DNA from: Syntrophomonas sp.
GTDB lineage: Bacteria; Bacillota; Syntrophomonadia; Syntrophomonadales; Syntrophomonadaceae
Direction: 5' to 3'
NCBI GenBank assembly: GCA_016841245.1
Contig: JAENZN010000027.1
Span: 1-43,698 of the forward strand
DNA length: 43,698 nt
Part shown: one piece after another, positions 37,438-43,698 of the stretch
How the letters are laid out: each line of letters starts with the position of its first letter
Position numbering within the stretch: position 1 is the stretch's first letter
Translations under genes and position numbers: made by a program
The notes under the pieces: model-generated
Seen by the model: the letters and a program-made list of their open reading frames with translations, nothing else
Told to the model about the DNA's origin: nothing
Database searches by the model: none

Positions 37438-38892
37438 TTAAAAACCCTTATGTATAATCTTTATGGCTGCATCGATTCTATTTAATGTCTCTTCTTTACC
37501 CCAAATACTTATGAGGTTGGGCAGATCAGGTCCATGTACTTTTCCGCTCACCGCGCAGCGCACAGGCATAAAAACATTTTTCGCTTTGGCCCCGGTCTTT
37601 TTCATAACTGCTTTTAGATGCTGCTTCATATCCTCAGGAGAATTACTAGCTGGAAATTCATCTGCAAAGGTCTGCAGCACCGCTTGTACTCCTTCACTCT
37701 GCAGGACCTGGAGAGCTTCTGTTTCATATTCAATCTGGTCGAAAATTACAGCTACCTCCTGCGTGATGTCACTCAGGCATACTAGATGGTCGCGTACAGT
37801 GGCAATCATCAGTTCATACTTTTCCTGGCTCATTTGCCCTATGGATCCTGCATATGGGGAATTATCAAGAAATGGCTTGACCAGACTCGTCAACTCACTT
37901 ATATCCAGCTTTTTTATATACTGCTGGTTTATCCAATTCAATTTATCCATATCAAAAACCGCCGGACTTTTGGATACTCGATCCAGGGTAAAGGCTCCTG
38001 CAATCTCTGACGGGGACAAAAGCTGTTCCTCCCCCTCCGGAGCCCATCCCATCAAGGATAGAAAATTAAACATGGCCGCCGGCAAATATCCCATTTCTCG
38101 GTACTGGATAAGTGATGTGGCACCGTGCCGCTTGCTCATCTTCTGACGGTCACTTCCCAATATTAAGGAAATATGGGCAAAGGCTGGTCTTTTAAAATTT
38201 AGGGCCTCGTAAATCATAAGCTGCCGCGGGGTGTTGGGCAAGTGCTCTTCGGCCCTTATTACATGGGTTATTCCCATAAGAACATCATCAATAACTACTG
38301 CAAAATTATATGTAGGCAGGCCGTCTGATTTTAATATGATAAAATCACCGATGCCGTCACTTTCAAAACTTACCCGGCCTCTGACTATATCGTCAACCAC
38401 GTATATCTTATTAGCAGGAACCTGGAAACGAATCGTCGGTTTAATACCCTGGTCGATTTTGGCCTCTTTTTCTGCATCACTCAAATACCTGCATTTACCC
38501 AGATAACGGGGAGTCTCCCCCTTTGATATTAACTCCTGACGTTCCTGTTCTAATTCCTCTTCCGTACAAAAACAATAATAGGCCTGTCCTGATTCCAATA
38601 AATTCTGGGCGTATTCCTGATAAATAGAGACCCTTTCAGTCTGACGATAAGGTCCGTTTTTGCCCCTGGCACCCATACCTTCAGTCCATTTTATCCCCAG
38701 CCAATGCAGAGATTCTATAATCTCCTGTTCATATTCGCGTTTGGAACGGTCCACATCGGTATCTTCTATGCGCAGTACCAATTCTCCCTGATTACTTACT
38801 GCAAATAGATAGTTGAATAATGCCGACCTAGCTCCTCCTATATGAAGCGGACCGGTAGGACTGGGGGCGAACCTGACCTTTATATTACTCAT
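37438..38892 (-). CDS. gltX: Glutamyl-tRNA synthetase
   Basis: A class I synthetase that charges tRNA-Glu and, in most Firmicutes, also tRNA-Gln for later amidation. The product is about 484 aa, starting [20 protein letters not shown], with HIGG at 17-20 and the K-M-S-K-R loop near residue 240. The start is ATG 38890-38892, 8 bases after GGGAGG; an in-frame ATG 14 codons earlier is not supported. It lies near ispF, as in Bacillus. Confidence 0.96.
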   Translation of the reverse strand: MSNIKVRFAPSPTGPLHIGGARSALFNYLFAVSNQGELVLRIEDTDVDRSKREYEQEIIESLHWLGIKWTEGMGARGKNGPYRQTERVSIYQEYAQNLLESGQAYYCFCTEEELEQERQELISKGETPRYLGKCRYLSDAEKEAKIDQGIKPTIRFQVPANKIYVVDDIVRGRVSFESDGIGDFIILKSDGLPTYNFAVVIDDVLMGITHVIRAEEHLPNTPRQLMIYEALNFKRPAFAHISLILGSDRQKMSKRHGATSLIQYREMGYLPAAMFNFLSLMGWAPEGEEQLLSPSEIAGAFTLDRVSKSPAVFDMDKLNWINQQYIKKLDISELTSLVKPFLDNSPYAGSIGQMSQEKYELMIATVRDHLVCLSDITQEVAVIFDQIEYETEALQVLQSEGVQAVLQTFADEFPASNSPEDMKQHLKAVMKKTGAKAKNVFMPVRCAVSGKVHGPDLPNLISIWGKEETLNRIDAAIKIIHKGF

Positions 38893-38951
38893 TATATCTC
38901 CCTCCCTTGCACAACAGCTAATTATATCATCCACTCTAACTTATCAGCAAG

Positions 38952-39863
38952 CTAAGCTCCTACCAGGCTCTTAATCATGGTAATAAGGTCCTCCAGGGCT
39001 GCCAGTATCTGTTTTAACAGGCCCACGGCCTCTTTTCCACTGTTCTGCAGTTCATCTAGTTTTCTCTCCAGATTCTGCATCTGGTTTCCTAATTGCCCGG
39101 CGCTGATATTTAACTGCTGAATTTTTTGCATCAAGACTACAACCTTACTTATATCCTGCTCTGATAACTTTATGTTTAAGTCAGCGCTGATCTCCATTAT
39201 TATTTTCCTTATTTCATCCGGGTCACTTATGTCTTCCGCCACTACTTTTTTCTTTACTTCAAAGATAAATTTCTCGGCATTGTCCTGACCTATGCGATCA
39301 CCTAACTCCGAAGTCTCAGCCATTTCTTCATAGGCAGTCGCTTTATTTTCTTCTTTAAGATTTTCTCCGCTGGCCGTTTCAAAAGCCTTTATAATACCGG
39401 TTAAAGCCGCGGTCCCAGAAACATCAAAAGGTGCTGCCACAACTACCCGAGCATCCTCTATGCCAGCAGTTACCAACGCATTGGCGTACATAAAGGGCGT
39501 AATATGCGTAATATTTTCCGTCTGAACCTCGATACCCTTTCCTTTATCCAGCAGTTCACAATAAACTGAGGATATAGCTCGGCTGCCAATAAGCTCTTCG
39601 TCCACCACACCTTCCAGATAAATTCTCTCTTCCTGGTTACTAACAGTTATATATCGCAGGCTCTTTCCTTTTTCCCATGCTTGGAAATATTTCATTACCG
39701 CTTCTTTTTGCTGGGGAGTTAAATCTTCTCCCAGGCTTATTACTGCCTGAGGTTGTTCCTGACCGGTTCCAGTGGTCGTAATTTCGCTCCTCAGATAAAC
39801 GGTCCCCAATAAAAAAACTATGACTGCCAGCCATAAAATCTTGCTCTTATTAATGCCCATCAA
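38952..39863 (-). CDS. DUF1002-family secreted protein (YpuA-like)
   Basis: Function unknown. The 303-aa product has an N-terminal signal or anchor (about 8-25, I-L-W-L-A-V-I-V-F-L-L-G-T-V-Y-L), then the DUF1002 opening V-I-S-L-G-E-D-L-T-P-Q-Q-K-E-A-V-M-K-Y-F. The C-terminal third is a predicted coiled coil (about 245-300, L-Q-N-L-E-R-K-L-D-E-L-Q). The start is a TTG or the ATG right after it; AGGGGG lies 8-11 bases before. It sits between ispF and gltX, an unusual place for this family in my experience. Confidence 0.8.
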   Translation of the reverse strand: MMGINKSKILWLAVIVFLLGTVYLRSEITTTGTGQEQPQAVISLGEDLTPQQKEAVMKYFQAWEKGKSLRYITVSNQEERIYLEGVVDEELIGSRAISSVYCELLDKGKGIEVQTENITHITPFMYANALVTAGIEDARVVVAAPFDVSGTAALTGIIKAFETASGENLKEENKATAYEEMAETSELGDRIGQDNAEKFIFEVKKKVVAEDISDPDEIRKIIMEISADLNIKLSEQDISKVVVLMQKIQQLNISAGQLGNQMQNLERKLDELQNSGKEAVGLLKQILAALEDLITMIKSLVGA

Positions 39864-39918
39864 TCATGATCATCCCCCTGGATTTTTCTTTTAGCTTGCC
39901 TCAAGCAGGGGGATAATA

Positions 39919-40392
39919 TTATATTTCTTCAATTAATGCAACTGCCTGTGCGGAAATACCTTCCCCCCGTCCCTCAAAACCTAATCCCTCGGTAGTAGTT
40001 GCTTTTACATTAACTCTATGTGTCTCTATACCAAGCTGGTGGGCAATATTATTTCTCATGGCTTCCATATAACCTGCTAACCTGGGCTCCTGAGCTACTA
40101 CCGTACTGTCAACAGTATAAACCCTATACCCGGAGTGATTAAGAAGCGAATTAACTTCAGCCAGAAGCAGGAGGCTGTTTATTCCCTTATAGCGCATATC
40201 GGTATCAGGAAAATGTTTTCCGATATCCCCCAGCCCAGCTGCACCTAACAAGGCATCACATATGGCATGAAGCAGAACATCTGCATCCGAATGACCCAGC
40301 AATCCACTTGGATGTTGGATTTCTACTCCACCCAACACTAATCTTCTGCCCGGCTGCAGGCGATGTACATCATAGCCGATACCAATACGCAC
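39919..40392 (-). CDS. ispF: 2-C-methyl-D-erythritol 2,4-cyclodiphosphate synthase
   Basis: The fifth step of the MEP isoprenoid pathway. The start is GTG 40390-40392 ([12 protein letters not shown]), giving 157 aa, the usual size. The zinc and substrate motifs G-Y-D-V-H and [11 protein letters not shown] are clear, and [10 protein letters not shown] lies near the C-terminus. GGGGGAG precedes the GTG. It follows ispD by 36 bases. Confidence 0.95.
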   Translation of the reverse strand: MRIGIGYDVHRLQPGRRLVLGGVEIQHPSGLLGHSDADVLLHAICDALLGAAGLGDIGKHFPDTDMRYKGINSLLLLAEVNSLLNHSGYRVYTVDSTVVAQEPRLAGYMEAMRNNIAHQLGIETHRVNVKATTTEGLGFEGRGEGISAQAVALIEEI

Positions 40393-40428
40393 AACTTCTC
40401 CCCCTTTTAACTGAAGCATAGAGCATCC

Positions 40429-41121
40429 TCATTGATTCTCCAATATGCTTTCCGCTACCGCTATATCTTCGGGCATGGTTATTTTAAGGTTGCGGGTGTC
40501 GCTCTTTACTATTTTCACTCTTCCTATGTACCTCTCAAAAAGACTGGCATCATCGGTGGCATATATCCCTTCCGCATAAGCCATTTGAAAAGCTTTTAGT
40601 ATCATTTCATATTCAAATACCTGTGGTGTCTGCACTGCAGCGATCCTGGATCTATCCAGAGTATCAACTACAAAACCTTCCTCATCAACCATTTTCAGAG
40701 TATCCCGGGCCCATACCCCTGGAACTGCCGCCCCCCATTTTTGAACTGCAGACAGCAGATCTGCCAGCAGCTGCCTGGTTAACAGCGGCCTGGCCCCATC
40801 GTGTATGGCAACCAAACCTGTACTGTTAGCGCAAGCATTCAGCCCTGCCCATACGGAGTCCTGTCTTTCCTTTCCTCCGGGAATCACTCCTATAACCTTC
40901 TTATAGCCATATCTTTTAATAATTTCATTTTCACAGTATTTGATTTCGGATTCATTAGCAACTACCACCATACTGTCAACTGCTTCGAAGCTTTCAAAGG
41001 TATCCAGGCAGTAAGCAAGTACCGGTCGTCCCTGGATCAGCATATACTGTTTATTCAGCTTACTGTTCATTCTGCTGCCCAGACCGGCAGCAGCAATAAC
41101 CACCTGGAGGCTTTTATCCAA
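40429..41121 (-). CDS. ispD: 2-C-methyl-D-erythritol 4-phosphate cytidylyltransferase
   Basis: The third step of the MEP pathway: CTP + MEP to CDP-ME. The 230-aa product has the nucleotide-binding A-A-A-G-L-G-S-R-M (about 10-18), H-D-G-A-R-P-L (about 105-111) and T-D-D-A-S-L near the C-terminus. The start is TTG 41119-41121, overlapping the end of the PIN/TRAM gene by 8 bases, which suggests translational coupling. Confidence 0.95.
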   Translation of the reverse strand: MDKSLQVVIAAAGLGSRMNSKLNKQYMLIQGRPVLAYCLDTFESFEAVDSMVVVANESEIKYCENEIIKRYGYKKVIGVIPGGKERQDSVWAGLNACANSTGLVAIHDGARPLLTRQLLADLLSAVQKWGAAVPGVWARDTLKMVDEEGFVVDTLDRSRIAAVQTPQVFEYEMILKAFQMAYAEGIYATDDASLFERYIGRVKIVKSDTRNLKITMPEDIAVAESILENQ

Positions 41122-42232
41122 ATAAATTCACCTCTGCTGTGTCCTGCAAAGATTGCGTAATACCGGCCTCTGACCGAATTTCTCTGGCCTTACGGGTAAA
41201 TATCATGCGACCAGCAGCCGTCTGGAAGACACTGGTAACCACCACTTCTAAATCCTTGCCAATTTCATGGTGGGCTTCTTCAACTACTACCATGGTACCA
41301 TCCTCTAAATATCCAACCCCCTGGCCGTATTCCTTGCCCTCCTTAATAATAGCTACCTGCATGGTCTCACCTGGATAGACGATCATTTTTACCGCATTGG
41401 TCAGCTCATTAATGTTCAACACCTTAATACCCTGCAGTTCGGCAACCTTATTAAGATTATAATCGTTAGTGATTATACTGGCCTGCAATTGTTTGCAGAG
41501 ACATACTAATTTTCCATCGACATCTTTTTCTTGAGTAATATCAGCTTCAATTATATCAATTTTTATGTTGGAATGTTTCTTCATTTTGGATAAAAGCTCC
41601 AGACCTCTTCGTCCCTTATTACGTCTGATGGCATCTGAGGAATCAGCAATGTGCTGAAGTTCTTCTATAACAAAGGTAGGAACGATAATAGGTCCCTCCA
41701 GAAACCTGCTCAGGCATACATCGTATATACGCCCATCAATGATAGCGCTGGTATCCAGCACTTTATAGTTTTCCTTTAATTCTGTGAGGCCATTACTGCG
41801 ATGGTTGCTCCCGGTTACCCAAGGGATAGTATTGAAAACATCAAAGGCACGTCGAGTACCTATTTTTAGACCCAACCATACGCTGATAGCAAATACTAGC
41901 AGAGTCAGGTAGCTTCCCAATCCTCGAATCATGGAAAGCGGAAAACTGCTCAGTACGCCGACCAGTATACCTATGAGTAGGCCGGCCATCCCACCGATAA
42001 TTACTTCGATAGCAGTATCATCCAGCCTCTGATTTACTACCTTAATGAAATTTTTCCCCCTACTCATAATCCAGTTCATGAAAATATAACATAAGACAGA
42101 GCACACCATTCCTATGCCAACCATCCAGGCCATATTCAATTTGAGTATGACCTGGATAATATATGCTGACCAGGCTCCTATGGCAAGGGAAATAATAAAT
42201 AAGTTCCTGGAAATTAATAGTTTATTATGCAT
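41114..42232 (-). CDS. yacL: PIN and TRAM domain membrane protein (YacL type)
   Basis: A conserved Firmicute protein, probably a membrane-anchored ribonuclease or RNA-binding protein. The 372-aa product has four N-terminal transmembrane helices (about 5-110), a PIN domain (about 145-260, V-L-D-T-S-A-I-I-D-G-R-I with the acidic metal ligands, and T-N-D-Y-N-L-N-K) and a C-terminal TRAM domain (about 285-345). The start is ATG 42230-42232, 8 bases after GGAGG; a longer in-frame reading is rejected. It heads the ispD-ispF operon, as in Bacillus. Confidence 0.9.
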   Translation of the reverse strand: MHNKLLISRNLFIISLAIGAWSAYIIQVILKLNMAWMVGIGMVCSVLCYIFMNWIMSRGKNFIKVVNQRLDDTAIEVIIGGMAGLLIGILVGVLSSFPLSMIRGLGSYLTLLVFAISVWLGLKIGTRRAFDVFNTIPWVTGSNHRSNGLTELKENYKVLDTSAIIDGRIYDVCLSRFLEGPIIVPTFVIEELQHIADSSDAIRRNKGRRGLELLSKMKKHSNIKIDIIEADITQEKDVDGKLVCLCKQLQASIITNDYNLNKVAELQGIKVLNINELTNAVKMIVYPGETMQVAIIKEGKEYGQGVGYLEDGTMVVVEEAHHEIGKDLEVVVTSVFQTAAGRMIFTRKAREIRSEAGITQSLQDTAEVNLFG

Positions 42233-42275
42233 ATTATGCACCTCCTTATTTATATTTTGATGTTCAAAACGCCCT

Positions 42276-42281
42276 ATTATA
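42276..42281 (-). promoter_or_regulatory. Possible -10 box for the yacL-ispD-ispF operon
   Basis: A perfect TATAAT on the minus strand, 44 bases before the yacL start and preceded by TTATG. No good -35 is visible at 16-18 bases, so it may depend on another feature or be incidental. Confidence 0.35.
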
Positions 42282-42366
42282 CATAATTTCAAATTCAACA
42301 GGCCTTTTTACAGAATTAATAAGTCGAATTTATATGAATCAGCATTGAATACGCGTTTTACCTAAA

Positions 42367-42396
42367 TTGACAAATATTCTTCTGCAAGGATATAAT
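42367..42396 (+). promoter_or_regulatory. Consensus promoter for the 42433-42831 gene
   Basis: Perfect TTGACA (42367-42372) and perfect TATAAT (42391-42396) with an 18-base spacer, on the plus strand. This is the best sigma-A match in the window. Confidence 0.88.
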
Positions 42397-42432
42397 TAAT
42401 AAAATCACACAATTAAAGGGGGGCAGGTCTTC

Positions 42433-42831
42433 GTGAAGGACTTGATTTGTGATGAGTTTCAGAATGTAGTAGGTGATTTACTTATAAGACACCGAAGCAT
42501 ACTTGATATTCTTTCTAAGTTATCTGAATCTGCCTGCCGGGTAAATAGAGCAGTAGTAAAATCAATCACTGACTGCGGCTGCGTATCCATTAATGCGGAG
42601 AAAGTTCAGATTCCAGAGCATATTGATTCCTTTGAAGAATTGAAAAAGTGCCTGGATAACCACCTTCGAGGGGAGCTCTGTTCCAGCTGCGAAGACGTGA
42701 TAGTCGATGAATTGGGCAAACTTCTGTTTTATTCAGCGGCTTTATGCAATACTCTTGATTTAAACCTTTATGATGTTTTTCTTGAAGAATACAAAAAATC
42801 AAGTGCTCTGGGAGTTTTTAATTTAACCTAG
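42433..42831 (+). CDS. Conserved small protein of unknown function, MazG-like helical
   Basis: I do not recognise a named function. The 132-aa product is predicted mostly helical and has eight cysteines (6, 35, 48, 50, 73, 83, 86, 105), including C-G-C (48-50) and C-S-S-C (83-86). I recall very similar proteins in many Clostridia near disA-radA or isoprenoid genes, sometimes labelled MazG-like; this was not checked. The start is GTG 42433, about 10 bases after AAAGGGGGG. It is divergent from yacL and has a consensus promoter and its own terminator. Confidence 0.75.
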   Translation: MKDLICDEFQNVVGDLLIRHRSILDILSKLSESACRVNRAVVKSITDCGCVSINAEKVQIPEHIDSFEELKKCLDNHLRGELCSSCEDVIVDELGKLLFYSAALCNTLDLNLYDVFLEEYKKSSALGVFNLT

Positions 42832-42890
42832 TTTATGGGTCAGGTACTAACTTAATAATTTTCTGGATATCGATAAATAAATTCCTAATA

Positions 42891-42925
42891 AAAAGCAGGG
42901 GAGCATTACTTCTTCCCTGTTTTTA
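42891..42925 (+). terminator. Intrinsic terminator after the 42433-42831 gene
   Basis: The stem pairs GCAGGGGAG with CTTCCCTGT (two G-U pairs, 8-base loop) and is flanked by A-rich and TTTTTA tracts, so it may also work on the minus strand. It lies about 60 bases after the stop. Confidence 0.75.
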
Positions 42926-43044
42926 TATTCATTCTCAATTACAGTTCTAGCTTACTTTACTTATAGTTATTAAGTCAACTTTCGCAGTTGAGTTATACCG
43001 CAAAAGCATTGATATTACTAGATTAGATGACATTAAACAATATA

Positions 43045-43116
43045 AAAACACCCCTTGTTTTGGTAAAATAGAAGGTGAAACAATCCACTATTAACCGAAA
43101 CGAAAGGGTGTGTTTT
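43045..43116 (+). promoter_or_regulatory. Inverted repeat in the transposase leader, covering its Shine-Dalgarno
   Basis: AAAACACCCCTT (43045-43056) can pair with AAAGGGTGTGTTTT (43103-43116), which contains the AAAGGG ribosome binding site just before the ATG at 43118. In IS10 and IS50 such structures block translation of transcripts that enter from outside. The left end of the element is probably near 42975, where CAACTTTCGCAGTTG makes a small hairpin. Confidence 0.45.
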
Positions 43117-43117
43117 C

Positions 43118-43600
43118 ATGTCTATTTTACCAGAACGATTACATTTTGAAAATCAAATCCAATCGACAACTAGCCGTTTCTTTCACACTCTCGGCCTTAG
43201 AAAAATCCTTCGTCAATCTAACTTTTCTAAGACCAAGGGGGTGTCTTGTTTTGATATCTTTAGTTTCATCTTTTCCTTGGTCTTTACTGGGAAAAATTTG
43301 TATCGTATCTTTGAAGCAGAACAGCATTCTGTCCCGTTTGGCAAGCATTGTATCTATCGGTTTCTCAACAACCGTAACTACAACTGGAAGAAATTTTTGT
43401 TTCTGTTATCCCAAAAGGCAATTAACCCCCGCTTATCCCCCCTAACCGATGAAGATAGGGTTCGGGTATTTATCGTCGATGACTCAACGTTTAGCCGCAA
43501 CCGCAGTAAATCCTTGGAGATGCTTTCCCGCTTCCGAGATCACGTGGGGAATCGTTTTGTCAAAGGTTATCGTATGTTAACCCTTGGCTGGTCTGATTAA
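43118..43600 (+). pseudogene. Truncated IS4-like DDE transposase
   Basis: The first 160 residues of a transposase starting MSILPERLHFENQI, with a helical N-terminal region and the first catalytic aspartate in the R-V-F-I-V-D-D-S-T-F-S-R-N-R-S-K segment (about 115-130). The frame ends at T-L-G-W-S-D, where relatives continue for roughly 250 more residues, so it is broken. Restoring two bases after GAT would let the frame run on as N-L-L-P-S-H-L-K. About 45 bases later an antisense group II intron end begins. Which came first is not visible. An overlapping frame from 43110 was rejected. Confidence 0.7.
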
Positions 43601-43644
43601 CCTTCTGCCCAGTCATCTCAAGGGAGGAAGAGCTGTTTTCTCCT

Positions 43645-43698
43645 GTCGAGTAGACCGCGGGAGTTTCACCCGCAGTCTCTCACGGAACCGTACGTGAA
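43645..43698 (-). mobile_element. Group II intron, 3' end (domain V part and domain VI), cut by the window edge
   Basis: Read on the minus strand, the edge gives TTCACGTACGGTTCC, the 3' half of a domain V hairpin, then a domain VI hairpin pairing GACTGCGGG with CCCGCGGTC, and the 3' end CTACTCGAC with a candidate branch-point A. This is the pattern of bacterial group II introns with a reverse transcriptase; that gene would lie to the right of the window. The intron is antisense to the transposase. Confidence 0.65.

Noticed and set aside
37463-38146. 227-codon plus-strand frame
   Set aside because: It is the antisense shadow of gltX, with no promoter or ribosome binding site.
43110-43445. 111-codon plus-strand frame overlapping the transposase
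   Set aside because: It is out of frame with the recognisable transposase, which has the AAAGGG site and the catalytic D-D-S-T-F segment.

Overview
The window looks like a low-to-mid G+C Firmicute of the class Clostridia. The gene order of the ribosomal, rpo and sigH regions, the L10 leader, the Cys T-box, the 61-aa zinc-type S14, SigH and the CxCxxxxCxxC insert in EF-Tu all fit this. A Syntrophomonas-type (fatty-acid-oxidising, syntrophic) host is an inference. It rests on the overall protein character, an NfnAB transhydrogenase and a decayed acyl-CoA dehydrogenase fragment; there is no rRNA in the window to confirm it. Apart from the last ~1.3 kb, every intact gene is on the minus strand, so transcription runs from high to low coordinates.

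In transcriptional order (right to left), 42232-37438 holds a PIN/TRAM membrane protein, ispD, ispF, a DUF1002 protein and gltX, closed by a terminator. A scrap zone at 37341-36221 follows, with a frameshifted, 5'-truncated IS110 transposase and a frameshifted 3' end of an acyl-CoA dehydrogenase gene. Next come nfnA-nfnB (35938-33708), a Cys T-box controlling cysE-cysS-mrnC, and then thyA-folA, which sits where I recall many Clostridia carrying thyX. A REP/MITE-like inverted repeat, rlmB and sigH come after that.

From 27216 to 25324 a strong promoter drives five tRNA genes (Thr-UGU, Tyr, fMet, Thr-GGU, Met) followed by tuf copy 2, very like the E. coli thrU-tyrU-glyT-thrT-tufB operon. Then come rpmG-secE-nusG-rplK-rplA, the L10 leader with rplJ-rplL, a small unknown membrane protein, and rpoB-rpoC. 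A new promoter at 13307-13335 starts the L7Ae-like gene-rpsL-rpsG-fusA-tuf copy 1 series, which runs into the S10-spc operon (rpsJ to rpmD, cut by the left edge).

The two tuf genes lie in a direct repeat of about 1,224 bp with no difference seen, which points to gene conversion. Many core genes (rpoB, rpoC, secE, sigH, ispD, rplR, rpmD, the L7Ae-like gene) appear to start with TTG, placed 8-10 bases after a good Shine-Dalgarno, so automated starts in this region tend to be too long.

The right end is accessory DNA: a plus-strand conserved small gene with a consensus promoter and its own terminator, a truncated IS4-like transposase whose ribosome binding site lies in an inverted repeat, and at the edge the 3' end of an antisense group II intron. 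I see no CRISPR array, toxin-antitoxin or defence system. The more unusual signals are the thyA-folA placement, the poly-G ribosome binding site next to rpoB, the duplicated hairpin modules inside the tRNA array, the hairpin between tuf and rpsJ, and the layered gene debris around 36-37 kb.
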